A DNA stretch of 25,162 nucleotides from a virus. The stretch lies in IMG/VR virus record IMGVR_UViG_3300031565_003193, positions 1 to 25,162 of that record, one strand, 5' to 3'. Under the pieces are notes generated by a model that was not told where the DNA came from, searched no databases, and saw only the letters and a program-made list of their open reading frames with translations. The position numbers and the translations under genes are program-made. Below, piece by piece: positions 1 to 6,386 of this stretch. How positions within the stretch are numbered: position 1 is the stretch's first letter; each line of letters starts with the position of its first letter.

Positions 1-161
1 TTGTAATCCGCTAGAGGGTCAACGTCACCAGCGGTGCCGTCGATCTGATTGCGGGTAATACGCTGCGGTTGGCGAGGCACGTTTGGATCAGCAGTACGCG
101 CGGCCACGTTAGGCGGCGGCGGTCTGTATCCGGCACCAAGTTTGTTGACGGGCTCTGTCAC
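1..161 (-). CDS. Unidentified phage protein, N-terminal fragment (cut by left edge)
   Basis: This is an open reading frame that leaves the window at its left edge. The start is a GTG at 159-161 whose GTGA overlaps the TGA stop of the upstream adaptor-like gene, the same junction style as its neighbours. The 53 visible residues begin MTEPVNKLGAGY and contain a run of four prolines followed by an Arg/Asn/Gln-rich, low-complexity stretch with no recognisable motif. Its place directly after the neck or adaptor gene suggests another virion protein (head-tail or tail component). That is context only, and I do not recognise the family. The frame has no internal stop as far as it can be read. Confidence 0.7.
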   Translation of the reverse strand, partial: MTEPVNKLGAGYRPPPPNVAARTADPNVPRQPQRITRNQIDGTAGDVDPLADY

Positions 162-1249
162 CCCACCACCATGCGCTGCCCTTTATAGTACCTACGCAAC
201 ACCGGAATTTGCAGCTTGATCTGTTTGAGGTACTGCAAGACGCGCGCCCCGTAACCTGAGTTTGTGGCACTCGACGTCGTGCCTATGGACTGCGACAGCC
301 CGTCAAGCGATAGGCTGAGAGTTGCGATACCAGCGCCAGCGATCAAGTCACCGAAAATGTTGAACGGGCCAAAGGATGCGAACATGCCGATCACGTCCAC
401 GATATTGCGAGGCACTTTACCCAACGCAAACCCAGCGGTGTACGACACTTGGAAAAGCTGCGGCAGATACGGCAGACCGCCGTACAACGCTGGCAAGAAA
501 CCGCCGCCCGTACCGATCAACACCTCGCTCAGTGTGCCCGCCGTGGGCACAACTTGTATGTGCCCCTCTGCTGCGTTCACTCGCAGCCATTCGTTAGGCC
601 ACACGATCACGTTCTGGCCAGACGGATACTGCACGCGAAACTCTTCCACGCTAAGTACCGGCGCGTTGTCGAGTTTCAGAAACGCGTACGCGCCAAAATC
701 GGCGCGGTAGTAGTCGTGGTTTTCGACAAACACGGTAGGCAGGATAGGTATATCCAGTTCGTGTTCTAGCCACCGAATTGCGGTCAGGATGTAGTGCGCG
801 AACGTCGCGTCCGAAAGTTCATTCCCACGATCGTCTCGCGTGTTGACTCCGAAAAGGTAGCGGGCTTTCAGTTGCGCGACAGTGAGCAAGTCGCGGATCG
901 CTAGCCCCGTGCCCTCAATCTCCACGCTCGGTTGCGTAAGTTCGCACTGCCCACCGATCACGCCCATGTAACGGAAGCGATAGAAGTACGACGGATCGCC
1001 ACGCCGATCGAAATACTCCATGCTCGGCTTGCTCGCCTCAAGTCGTACCCGCTCGCTTGGCGAAGTGACTTCGACGTACGCGATGCCGCCGTCTGTAGAC
1101 CGCTCCACGATCAAGTGCGTGTATCCGGCACGAATGACTTGCGCCACGTTGTCGTCAGTGGTCGTGAGTCTGATCACCGTGCCGAAACGCTCGGCATTGA
1201 TGCTCGGGTTTGCGCCTTCCGCAAGCGACACTTGCAGTTGATTGCTCAC
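158..1249 (-). CDS. Probable head-tail connector/adaptor-like virion protein (363 aa)
   Basis: This 363-residue protein starts at a GTG (1247-1249) overlapping the stop of the upstream gene by four bases. It has a beta-rich N-terminal part (about 1-115), then a helical segment (about 119-168) containing LLTVAQLKARYLFGV and AIRWLEHELDIPI, which resembles the N-terminal helices of phage gp6-like head-tail connectors. A beta-rich section follows, then a glycine-rich C-terminal stretch (about 302-325, GDLIAGAGIATLSLSLDGLSQ). There is no signal peptide and no convincing membrane helix. It lies downstream of the major capsid gene, where neck and head-completion proteins are usual. From family knowledge I place it with the neck or adaptor class, but the exact family is uncertain. 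It could also be a larger structural protein with an adaptor-like domain. Confidence 0.6.
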   Translation of the reverse strand: MSNQLQVSLAEGANPSINAERFGTVIRLTTTDDNVAQVIRAGYTHLIVERSTDGGIAYVEVTSPSERVRLEASKPSMEYFDRRGDPSYFYRFRYMGVIGGQCELTQPSVEIEGTGLAIRDLLTVAQLKARYLFGVNTRDDRGNELSDATFAHYILTAIRWLEHELDIPILPTVFVENHDYYRADFGAYAFLKLDNAPVLSVEEFRVQYPSGQNVIVWPNEWLRVNAAEGHIQVVPTAGTLSEVLIGTGGGFLPALYGGLPYLPQLFQVSYTAGFALGKVPRNIVDVIGMFASFGPFNIFGDLIAGAGIATLSLSLDGLSQSIGTTSSATNSGYGARVLQYLKQIKLQIPVLRRYYKGQRMVVG

Positions 1250-1746
1250 GGCACTTCCGCCAATCCGTTGCGCGGATCCAACCCCAATTGCAGGTTGCGC
1301 TTCACGCCGCTCTTAACAGATTGAAACTTTTCGATGCGCTGTCGCTGCGTCGTATTGCGAGGCAACTTGTCGATTGCGCGGTACGCTAAATCCTCTGCGC
1401 GTTGATCGTGAAAGCCATCCTGCACAGCCCTAATCGTGGCATCGGATACAGCGAGTGACGCCCCAACAGCGTCGACCTTGCGTTCAACGGATGCCGAAGA
1501 CGCTGTGATCAACTTCGACGTGTCGGCGCGATACGAGGCATGCGACAGTTGGTGCTCGTCGTGCGCGGCCATATCCGTTTTGGTCGCCAGCGACGTAGCA
1601 TATACCAGCGCAGCGATCACGATCGACACAACAGCCGTCAACGCCTTCCACGCGGTAGACCAGGACAAACTAACCCCGGTGCTATCGACGTTGACAGCCC
1701 GCCGCTTGGCGGGGCTGTCAGGCGGATATGATTCGTGCGCCGACAC
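1246..1746 (-). CDS. Membrane-anchored helical protein of unknown function (166 aa)
   Basis: A hydrophilic N-terminus (about 35 residues) is followed by one strong transmembrane helix at about residues 36-55 (ALTAVVSIVIAALVYATSLA). A polar helical C-terminal region of about 110 residues, rich in Ala, Ser, Asp, Gln and Arg, is probably coiled coil. The start is set by a GGAGG five bases before the GTG at 1744-1746. A GTG two codons upstream sits inside that Shine-Dalgarno and is unlikely to be used. The gene overlaps the downstream adaptor-like gene by four bases. The topology (one membrane anchor plus a long helical domain) would fit an inner-membrane spanin, a holin-associated protein or a virion-associated membrane protein. 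Nothing in the sequence decides between these, and it lies far from the endolysin. Confidence 0.6.
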   Translation of the reverse strand: MSAHESYPPDSPAKRRAVNVDSTGVSLSWSTAWKALTAVVSIVIAALVYATSLATKTDMAAHDEHQLSHASYRADTSKLITASSASVERKVDAVGASLAVSDATIRAVQDGFHDQRAEDLAYRAIDKLPRNTTQRQRIEKFQSVKSGVKRNLQLGLDPRNGLAEVP

Positions 1747-1759
1747 CAGCACCTCCGGT

Positions 1760-2146
1760 TTACGGATGCGAGATCCGTGTGATCACTACGGTCACAGTAC
1801 CAGCGTTCGTGATGAGGCTAAGGCCATCCGTCGCGATGCTTTGCCCGCCGCGATTGCCCGTCGCATCAGGCCGCACCATGAATGTCAGCTTCTGACGCGG
1901 CACCTCTGCCAAGTCGACAGGCGTGCACGGCGCAGCAGCAACCGCCGCTGGCAACACGCCGAAAGCGCCTTGCCGGATCCACAGCAGAGCAGCCCCTGCG
2001 ATAGTCTGCGTCGTGATCATGTACCTGCCCGGCACCAGCTTCGCGGGCAACGCCACAGCCACACCAGACCCGACAGCAGCCAGTACGACGCTCGGGCCAA
2101 TGTGCTCTGCGTAGTAATGCCGTAGGTCGTCTGCGTGCGCGCTCAC
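1760..2146 (-). CDS. Small probable virion protein (128 aa), unidentified
   Basis: The GTG start (2144-2146) overlaps the preceding stop by four bases. After a short N-terminal tyrosine/histidine-containing segment the protein is mostly alternating hydrophobic and small residues (for example PSVVLAAVGSGVAVALP, YMITTQTIAGAALLW, TVTVVITRIS), as in a beta-sandwich. There is no signal peptide and no clear membrane helix. Its position between the capsid gene and the adaptor-like gene suggests a head decoration, head-completion or neck protein, but I do not recognise the family. The reading frame is well formed and closely coupled to both neighbours, so the gene itself is likely real. Confidence 0.6.
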   Translation of the reverse strand: MSAHADDLRHYYAEHIGPSVVLAAVGSGVAVALPAKLVPGRYMITTQTIAGAALLWIRQGAFGVLPAAVAAAPCTPVDLAEVPRQKLTFMVRPDATGNRGGQSIATDGLSLITNAGTVTVVITRISHP

Positions 2147-2523
2147 GACACCACCTCGACTGCGCCGTAGATCGCAGCATCCACGATCGGTCGCAGTTCA
2201 TCGACCGACAACCTGCGTTGCGCGCTTGAAAGTTCGACGTTGTGCTGCGCTGCGACGCGAAGCATTTCAGCCTTGGTGACGATCGCTTGCAGGTCTGGCC
2301 CTTCCACCGCTTCTTCAGCAGCAGGCTCCGCTTCCACAGCGACCGGCGCAGCAGCGACGATCGGCTTGGCCGACTTGGTGGACGGCTTCGCCCACCCCTG
2401 CATCGTGAGCACCATCGCCGCGTGTTCATCGGCCATGTCGAACACGCCGTCTGCGTCACCGTCGTAACTGGCAGTACGTACGGATATTGCTGTACCCGCG
2501 TAAACTCGATTCTGAACGCGCAT
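2143..2523 (-). CDS. Small protein following the major capsid gene (126 aa), unidentified
   Basis: The start is the ATG at 2521-2523, preceded by GTGAGG at good spacing. An in-frame TTG two codons upstream overlaps poorly with that site. The N-terminal part (about 1-45) is mixed, the middle (about 48-78) is an Ala/Pro/Glu-rich linker, and the C-terminal part (about 80-126) is a helical domain with LQAIVTKAEMLRVAAQ and LSVDELRPIVDAAIYGAV, resembling the small helical HeH/SAP-like folds seen in some head-associated proteins. The gene is separated from the capsid gene by a terminator-like hairpin and is coupled to the next gene by a four-base overlap. Function is unknown. A head-associated structural role is inferred from position only. 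Confidence 0.55.
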   Translation of the reverse strand: MRVQNRVYAGTAISVRTASYDGDADGVFDMADEHAAMVLTMQGWAKPSTKSAKPIVAAAPVAVEAEPAAEEAVEGPDLQAIVTKAEMLRVAAQHNVELSSAQRRLSVDELRPIVDAAIYGAVEVVS

Positions 2524-2530
2524 GATCAAA

Positions 2531-2578
2531 CCTCACAAACAAGTTGGGGCGGCGAGCTTGCCGCCCGTCGCCCCAACT
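2531..2578 (-). terminator. Terminator-like hairpin downstream of the major capsid gene
   Basis: Between the capsid stop (2597) and the next start (2523) lies a perfect 10-base inverted repeat: AGTTGGGGCG at 2542-2551 and its reverse complement at 2569-2578. The 17-base loop is GC-rich and can itself pair in part. Read on the minus strand it is followed by TTGTTTG, a moderately U-rich tail. A partial terminator just after the major capsid gene is a common way for phages to make more capsid message than downstream message. The tail is not a clean U run, so termination would be incomplete or the hairpin may act in mRNA protection or processing. Confidence 0.6.
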
Positions 2579-2596
2579 CTACACCACAAGCAGTGG

Positions 2597-4006
2597 TTAC
2601 AGCGAACCAGCCGCGCGACCGATGTTTTTGATCACGAGGTTCTTGGCGGGCGTATACATTTTCACGCCTCCCATGAGGATCTGACTCCAACGAATCGACG
2701 TGTCGATCGCAGCCAGCGGGATGCGAGTCATGGGCAGAAGCTGCGCCCATGAGAAGCTGCGCTGATTCTGCATCAGCACGAATCCCTGCGACGTGCCGGG
2801 GATATCCGCGTTCAGGTCGGTGACAACCTGCGTTGCGCCCGTGCGCGCGATGCGAACCATCATGCGCGCCGTACCAGCCGCGCCGCCTGGGGTGCTGCGG
2901 TAGATTTCGTAGAACGTGGGAGCCTGCCCGTTGTCCTGAATCGTGAATGTCACGCCGTCGCCAGCGACCAACGCAACACCAGCAGATACGACCGGCGCGC
3001 TCAGACCGAAGCGGTTGCCCGCGACCACCTGATAGATGTACGTGCCTGCGTCACCCGCGATGAACTGCGAGGCAGGGTTCGCGCCAGCAGCCGGTGCGAC
3101 GATGATCGACGGTGCGTTGGGGCGGCGATCGGTCTTGCCGACGCCGGTCGCGGGCACGTCTGGTCCTTCTTGGATGAAAACGTGATCGTGCAAGTTGATC
3201 TTGCCGTGTTGGCCTTGAAACGCCGTGACGGTCGCGCCAAGCACGCCTGGTGCGGGAGCAATCTGGAAGCGCTGCCGGTCGTACACTTGCTTGCTCAGAT
3301 CCGAGAACGCGCCGGTCGAGAAGTACGCGTCCGTCGCCATGCCGAAGTTGTCGCGGATACGGAGCAGCATGTCGTTCAGGCGATCTTCGTTCAGCGATGC
3401 GCCGCGCAAGTCGACCACGTTGGCGGGTGCGCCGTCGCTGATCAGCTTGAAGAGCCCGTCGAACTGCTCGGGGATCATGGTGCTGTCACCGAAGAACAGC
3501 GCGTTCTCGCAGTTCTTCAGAAGCTCCATCGTCTTGTTCATCGTCTCAAGCGCAATGACAGATCCCGCGCTCGATCGGATAGTGTTCGCCTGCATCGTAA
3601 CTCGCCCGGTTACGCCGAGATATTTTATTAACATCGTCACGCGTTGATAGGTCGAGTCCTCTTCTTCTGGAAGGTCTCCCTCTCCAACGAAGCCGAGATT
3701 GAAGCGCCGCGTGCCGCCCTTGCCGTACGAGATCAAGCGATTAAATTCTTCGACGGTGTTCGTTGCAGGAACCTTGGCGATGCTCTTGAAGAGCTTGATC
3801 TCGTCCATCTCGAAAGTCAGATTCTTCATCTGACTTTCAAGTGATTCCGTTCGCAAAGGAAATCCAACGCCAGCGGCGACGCCGGGATCGTTGACGTCCG
3901 ATCCGGCGACAAGCGCCTTGCGCAGTTCCGCAACGTCGTCAGGGTTCGCGGTTCCGTATCCGCTGTAGTCTCGGTAGTCTTGGGCAGAAACAAAGTTGCC
4001 TAGCAT
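2597..4006 (-). CDS. Major capsid protein, HK97 fold, with inserted Ig/FN3-like domain (469 aa)
   Basis: This 469-residue protein forms the icosahedral shell. The N-terminal region (about 1-80) is helical and may be scaffold-like or a delta region. The central part has typical HK97-capsid features: an E-loop-like segment rich in Glu/Gly (about 95-125, FVGEGDLPEEEDS), a long helix (about 140-170, VIALETMNKTMELLKNCENALFFGD), IPEQFDGL, and the closing P-domain strands near the C-terminus (about 415-469). Residues about 296-405 (from PNAPS through AGTYIYQVVAGNRFG and FYEIYRSTPGG to VTDLNADIPG) look like an immunoglobulin or fibronectin-III-like insertion, probably exposed on the capsid surface. 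The start ATG has a clear GGAGAT ribosome site. The gene follows protease and scaffold genes and precedes a partial terminator. Confidence in the capsid assignment is high; the boundaries of the inserted domain are approximate. Confidence 0.9.
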   Translation of the reverse strand: MLGNFVSAQDYRDYSGYGTANPDDVAELRKALVAGSDVNDPGVAAGVGFPLRTESLESQMKNLTFEMDEIKLFKSIAKVPATNTVEEFNRLISYGKGGTRRFNLGFVGEGDLPEEEDSTYQRVTMLIKYLGVTGRVTMQANTIRSSAGSVIALETMNKTMELLKNCENALFFGDSTMIPEQFDGLFKLISDGAPANVVDLRGASLNEDRLNDMLLRIRDNFGMATDAYFSTGAFSDLSKQVYDRQRFQIAPAPGVLGATVTAFQGQHGKINLHDHVFIQEGPDVPATGVGKTDRRPNAPSIIVAPAAGANPASQFIAGDAGTYIYQVVAGNRFGLSAPVVSAGVALVAGDGVTFTIQDNGQAPTFYEIYRSTPGGAAGTARMMVRIARTGATQVVTDLNADIPGTSQGFVLMQNQRSFSWAQLLPMTRIPLAAIDTSIRWSQILMGGVKMYTPAKNLVIKNIGRAAGSL

Positions 4007-4047
4007 TGGGATCTCCTATTTCGATCGTGTGAGTGGGTTGTCGCGGC

Positions 4048-4983
4048 TCAGTGGTAGGCGCGAGCAACAGCGCTCTCGCTTGGGTTCTTGGCGTGGAAGT
4101 CTTCGACGGCTTGCAGCACGGCGGGCGCGCATACGTTGCCGCCCTCCAGCAAGCCGATGGCTTCGACGGTGCGTTGACCTTCGATATGCCGAATCCCCTT
4201 TTCGAGATTCATGTAGGACATGGTGGAGAGGATCTCAGACTTGCTGAGTTTGGCACCACCACCGCGACCGGCTTCGCCGGGCATCGACTTGTGCAGCGCT
4301 GCTGCGCCGGTCACGCCGCGCGGCGCGTTGGGGGTGCGCTCCACAAGGTTCAGACGCGTCCCAAGCGCCTGCACCACAGCAGCGTTGCTCTTCAGCAGAC
4401 TGCCCATTTGGTGCAACGCGCCTGCGAGTGCGCGGTTGACCGTCGCCTGCGAGCCGAAGCCCTTGCGCAACGAACCGTTCACCTTGTCGATCTGATCCGC
4501 AGTGCGCGCGGTGAACGATTCAAGGTATGCGCTGACGTCGATGGTATCCGCCAAGTCGGAGTCCGATCGGTACTCGTCCATCGACTTGCGCAGCGTGCGC
4601 TCCGACGCGGACTTCTTGGCCTTGCCGCGCATGCGACCACGCATGCCGCCCGACATTTCGCCGTCGCCGTCGTTGTCGTCGTCTTCGCCCTCTTCGTCGC
4701 CGTCAGGCTCTTCGTGATCCGCGAAGCCCAGCAGGCCGTCATTCATGGCACTGATCTGACTCGCGCTGAATCCGAGATCAGCGAGCTTGCCGATCATCAG
4801 GCGATCCAGAGCAACGTCACCCGGATACGAGCCGCGACCGCCGCCCTTCTTGCCGTCTTCATCAGTCGTACCAGAGTGCTCCACGCCGTTGCTGTCGCCC
4901 TTGATCAAGTCCACTGCGTCAGCAGCCTTGATCAGATCCTCAAGCGCAGAGTTCAAACCGTCCACGGTCACGTCGTTGTTCAT
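4048..4983 (-). CDS. Scaffold-like capsid assembly protein (311 aa)
   Basis: The start is the ATG at 4981-4983, preceded by GAAAGG. The frame is open further upstream but that part overlaps the protease gene. The protein has an N-terminal helix (about 1-28), a Gly/Lys linker, an extremely acidic run at about 90-109 (mostly Asp and Glu), then a basic Arg/Lys/Met-rich run at about 115-127. A long helical region follows (about 130-225), and a second helical C-terminal domain. Charge-segregated, helix-rich proteins lying between the prohead protease and the major capsid protein are typically internal scaffolds that the protease removes, which is how I read it. No catalytic motif is visible. The assignment rests on position and composition, not on a recognised family signature. 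Confidence 0.65.
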   Translation of the reverse strand: MNNDVTVDGLNSALEDLIKAADAVDLIKGDSNGVEHSGTTDEDGKKGGGRGSYPGDVALDRLMIGKLADLGFSASQISAMNDGLLGFADHEEPDGDEEGEDDDNDGDGEMSGGMRGRMRGKAKKSASERTLRKSMDEYRSDSDLADTIDVSAYLESFTARTADQIDKVNGSLRKGFGSQATVNRALAGALHQMGSLLKSNAAVVQALGTRLNLVERTPNAPRGVTGAAALHKSMPGEAGRGGGAKLSKSEILSTMSYMNLEKGIRHIEGQRTVEAIGLLEGGNVCAPAVLQAVEDFHAKNPSESAVARAYH

Positions 4984-4996
4984 CAGGTTTACCTTT

Positions 4997-5734
4997 CTAC
5001 AGTTCAGTCGCGGGGTAATGTTTCGCTGCATATCCGACCACGCGTTCTGCGAGTCGTACGGAAAGTTTCGGGTGGACCATGCGGAGAAAATGCACGGCTG
5101 CGCTCTTGCGCATTTTGCGCTGCTTGCGCTTCTTGGGCATGCGCGGCCCAGCGTTCGCAATGCCCTCCAGCGCCTCTGGCTCCAGCGCCGCTGCGCTGCC
5201 TGCCTCGCCACTGGGCGTGCCTACCGACAGGCTCTTCGCCAGCACGTCCAGCGACGTCTGCGTGTTGACCGGGCAACGCGTGATTGCGACTTCGCGGACC
5301 ACTGCCTTGCGAACCTTGCTCGGGTCGCGTGGGTCACGCTCGATAATGCCGCCCTCTACCGAGAAGCCGAGTCGACGCCCACTGCCGCCCTTCGCCAGAC
5401 CCTCTGCAATGCCCCACAGCTTGTCGGCCCGTGGGTTGCTACCTTCCGGCAGTAGCTCGCCCTCTACGTACCAGCCCGCGTGCCCGTCCGCGAGTGTGTC
5501 GAGTCGCGCCGCAGTCGGATACCCGACAAGCGAGTCAGAATCGCCAGAGTGATTGTCGTTGAACCAACCCTTTGCGAGAAAGTGACTGAAGTCCAAACCC
5601 TTTTGGATCAGTGTCTCGCCTTGGCGATCCATGTGATCGGTCGAAACGTATCCGCCGATGAAACGGCCAGACCGTCCATCGATCTTGGACTTCGACAGCG
5701 CGTCACACTCAATCTCGAAAGCGAAGTTGGGCAT
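4997..5734 (-). CDS. Prohead maturation protease, serine (HK97/U35-type) (245 aa)
   Basis: This is a caudoviral prohead protease that trims scaffold and capsid during head maturation. The sequence shows the family pattern: an N-terminal strand (IDGRSGRFIGGYVSTDHMDRQGE), a catalytic-type histidine at 62 in FNDNHSGD, a serine at 125 in GFSVEG, and the late strand VVREVAITRCPVN (about 146-157). The basic tail (MPKKRKQRKMRK) is probably removed or binds scaffold. I chose ATG 5732-5734 because the protein then begins MPNFAFEIEC as family members do, and because the upstream in-frame ATG at 5815 overlaps the -10 box of a predicted promoter and would force translation through a strong hairpin. No Shine-Dalgarno precedes this ATG; it comes directly after the hairpin's U-rich tail. 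Scaffold and capsid genes follow. Confidence 0.85.
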   Translation of the reverse strand: MPNFAFEIECDALSKSKIDGRSGRFIGGYVSTDHMDRQGETLIQKGLDFSHFLAKGWFNDNHSGDSDSLVGYPTAARLDTLADGHAGWYVEGELLPEGSNPRADKLWGIAEGLAKGGSGRRLGFSVEGGIIERDPRDPSKVRKAVVREVAITRCPVNTQTSLDVLAKSLSVGTPSGEAGSAAALEPEALEGIANAGPRMPKKRKQRKMRKSAAVHFLRMVHPKLSVRLAERVVGYAAKHYPATEL

Positions 5735-5780
5735 AAAATCAAAAAGGGACACGCCTGCACTAGCGGTGCAAGCATGTCCC
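5735..5780 (-). terminator. Rho-independent-terminator-like hairpin in the leader of the capsid operon
   Basis: On the minus strand, bases 5780 to 5766 pair with 5760 to 5746 as a 15-base-pair stem with two G-U wobbles and a five-base loop (5761-5765). TTTTTGATTTT follows immediately, then the protease ATG. The opposite strand lacks a T run after the hairpin, so it is directional. It looks like an intrinsic terminator and would either end transcripts from the accessory genes or attenuate transcripts from the promoter at 5814-5843. Confidence 0.75.
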
Positions 5781-5813
5781 TCTCTCTGCAACGCAGAACG
5801 GACCAGCAACGCC

Positions 5814-5843
5814 ATAATGGAACGGCGAACCGCGCACTGTCAA
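5814..5843 (-). promoter_or_regulatory. Sigma-70-type promoter with palindromic operator-like -35 region
   Basis: The minus strand carries TTGACA, a perfect -35 hexamer (5843-5838), an 18-base spacer, and CATTAT (5819-5814), four of six matches to TATAAT. The -35 box is the exact centre of a perfect inverted repeat with seven-base arms (5831-5837 and 5844-5850, CGCGCAC/GTGCGCG), as expected for a repressor or activator site. It lies in a 140-base non-coding gap (5735-5874), the largest in the window. It points at the protease-scaffold-capsid genes and would start transcription near 5807, about 27 bases before the terminator-like hairpin. Promoter use is predicted, not shown. Confidence 0.6.
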
Positions 5844-5850
5844 GTGCGCG
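5831..5850. repeat. Perfect 7+7 inverted repeat around the -35 box
   Basis: CGCGCAC (5831-5837) and its exact reverse complement (5844-5850) flank the six bases TTGACA (minus strand). This could bind a dimeric regulator that would block or recruit RNA polymerase at this promoter. I did not see the same palindrome elsewhere in the window. Confidence 0.6.
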
Positions 5851-5874
5851 TATCGCAATAGGCGAGAGTCGCGG

Positions 5875-6090
5875 CTACGTCCGCTCACGAATGACCAAAC
5901 GCGGCGGCGCGGCCTTGCGAAGCGCAGTGGCAGTCATGCTGCCGATGATCACGCCGCGCTTGCAGCGCGCACAGTTGATCTCCACGTCGCCGCCCTTGTG
6001 CAACACCACAATGCGCGTTGCGAGCTTGACCTTATCCGAGTTGGCAACGACGTGGCCAATCGACGCTTGGCAGTGTGGGCACGTTGGCAT
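5875..6090 (-). CDS. Small zinc-ribbon protein, Com-like (71 aa)
   Basis: This 71-residue protein has two CxxC knuckles: C4-P-H-C7 at the very N-terminus and C40-A-R-C43 in EINCARCKRG, separated by a basic hydrophobic stretch (VKLATRIVVLHKGG). This is the layout of a zinc ribbon and resembles the phage Mu Com family, whose founding member activates translation of the mom DNA-modification gene. The start ATG lies two bases after the upstream stop. The tail is basic (ALRKAAPPRLVIRERT), consistent with nucleic-acid binding. The gene is the last before the promoter and terminator region that precedes the capsid operon, so a regulatory role there is possible. That is inference, and other zinc-ribbon functions fit equally well. 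Confidence 0.65.
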   Translation of the reverse strand: MPTCPHCQASIGHVVANSDKVKLATRIVVLHKGGDVEINCARCKRGVIIGSMTATALRKAAPPRLVIRERT

Positions 6091-6092
6091 GC

Positions 6093-6386
6093 TCAGACTT
6101 CAGGCAACACGACACCCAGCACTTGCCCGTAGTGCATCACGTCGTGCGGCATGGGCACGTCGTGCGTGATGCACGCGCGTATCGTGCACAGCCACATGCG
6201 CTTGATCTCTGCTTGGCTGTGCTTCTTAACCAGTTCGATCTGATTCACGCCGTCAGTCAGAAACTCCAACGCCTTGCGCGCAACGTGCGCGTTGGGCTGA
6301 TCGCAGAAATATCCGACGTCCAGCTTCGTGCCGGGCTCCATGTAGTTCGTGCCCAGCGCGTCCAAAACATCCGTCGTCCTGCTCAT
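6093..6386 (-). CDS. Unidentified small protein (97 aa)
   Basis: The ATG overlaps the stop of the giant helicase gene by four bases (ATGA), and the next gene starts two bases after this one stops, so it is translationally coupled on both sides. The protein is soluble and mixed alpha/beta, with a helical middle (NAHVARKALEFLTDGVNQIELVKKHSQAEIKRMWLC) and a histidine/methionine-rich end (ACITHDVPMPHDVMHYG). It has three cysteines, not paired as a zinc site. I do not recognise a family. Tight coupling to the giant protein suggests a partner or chaperone, but nothing in the sequence proves this. Confidence 0.6.
   Translation of the reverse strand: MSRTTDVLDALGTNYMEPGTKLDVGYFCDQPNAHVARKALEFLTDGVNQIELVKKHSQAEIKRMWLCTIRACITHDVPMPHDVMHYGQVLGVVLPEV

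Noticed and set aside
1246-1746. Membrane-anchored protein as the inner-membrane spanin partner of the lipoprotein
   Set aside because: Topology fits, but it is about 17 kb away and embedded among head genes, so I left the function open.
2143-2523. Tail-assembly chaperone pair with programmed frameshift in the two small genes after the capsid gene
   Set aside because: No slippery heptamer in a plausible place, no tape-measure gene following, and the junction is an ordinary GTGA overlap.
2542-2578. Attachment site or IS end at the inverted repeat after the capsid gene
   Set aside because: Perfect stem plus U-rich tail in the gap after a highly expressed gene fits a terminator better, and there is no integrase or transposase nearby.
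4984-5211. Upstream extension of the scaffold gene
   Set aside because: It overlaps the end of the protease frame and lacks a ribosome site; the ATG at 4983 has GAAAGG.
4033-5268. Long plus-strand frame of about 411 codons
   Set aside because: It is the antisense shadow of the scaffold and protease genes; composition (Arg/Ala/His-rich) and lack of any motif or ribosome site fit a shadow frame in high-G+C DNA.
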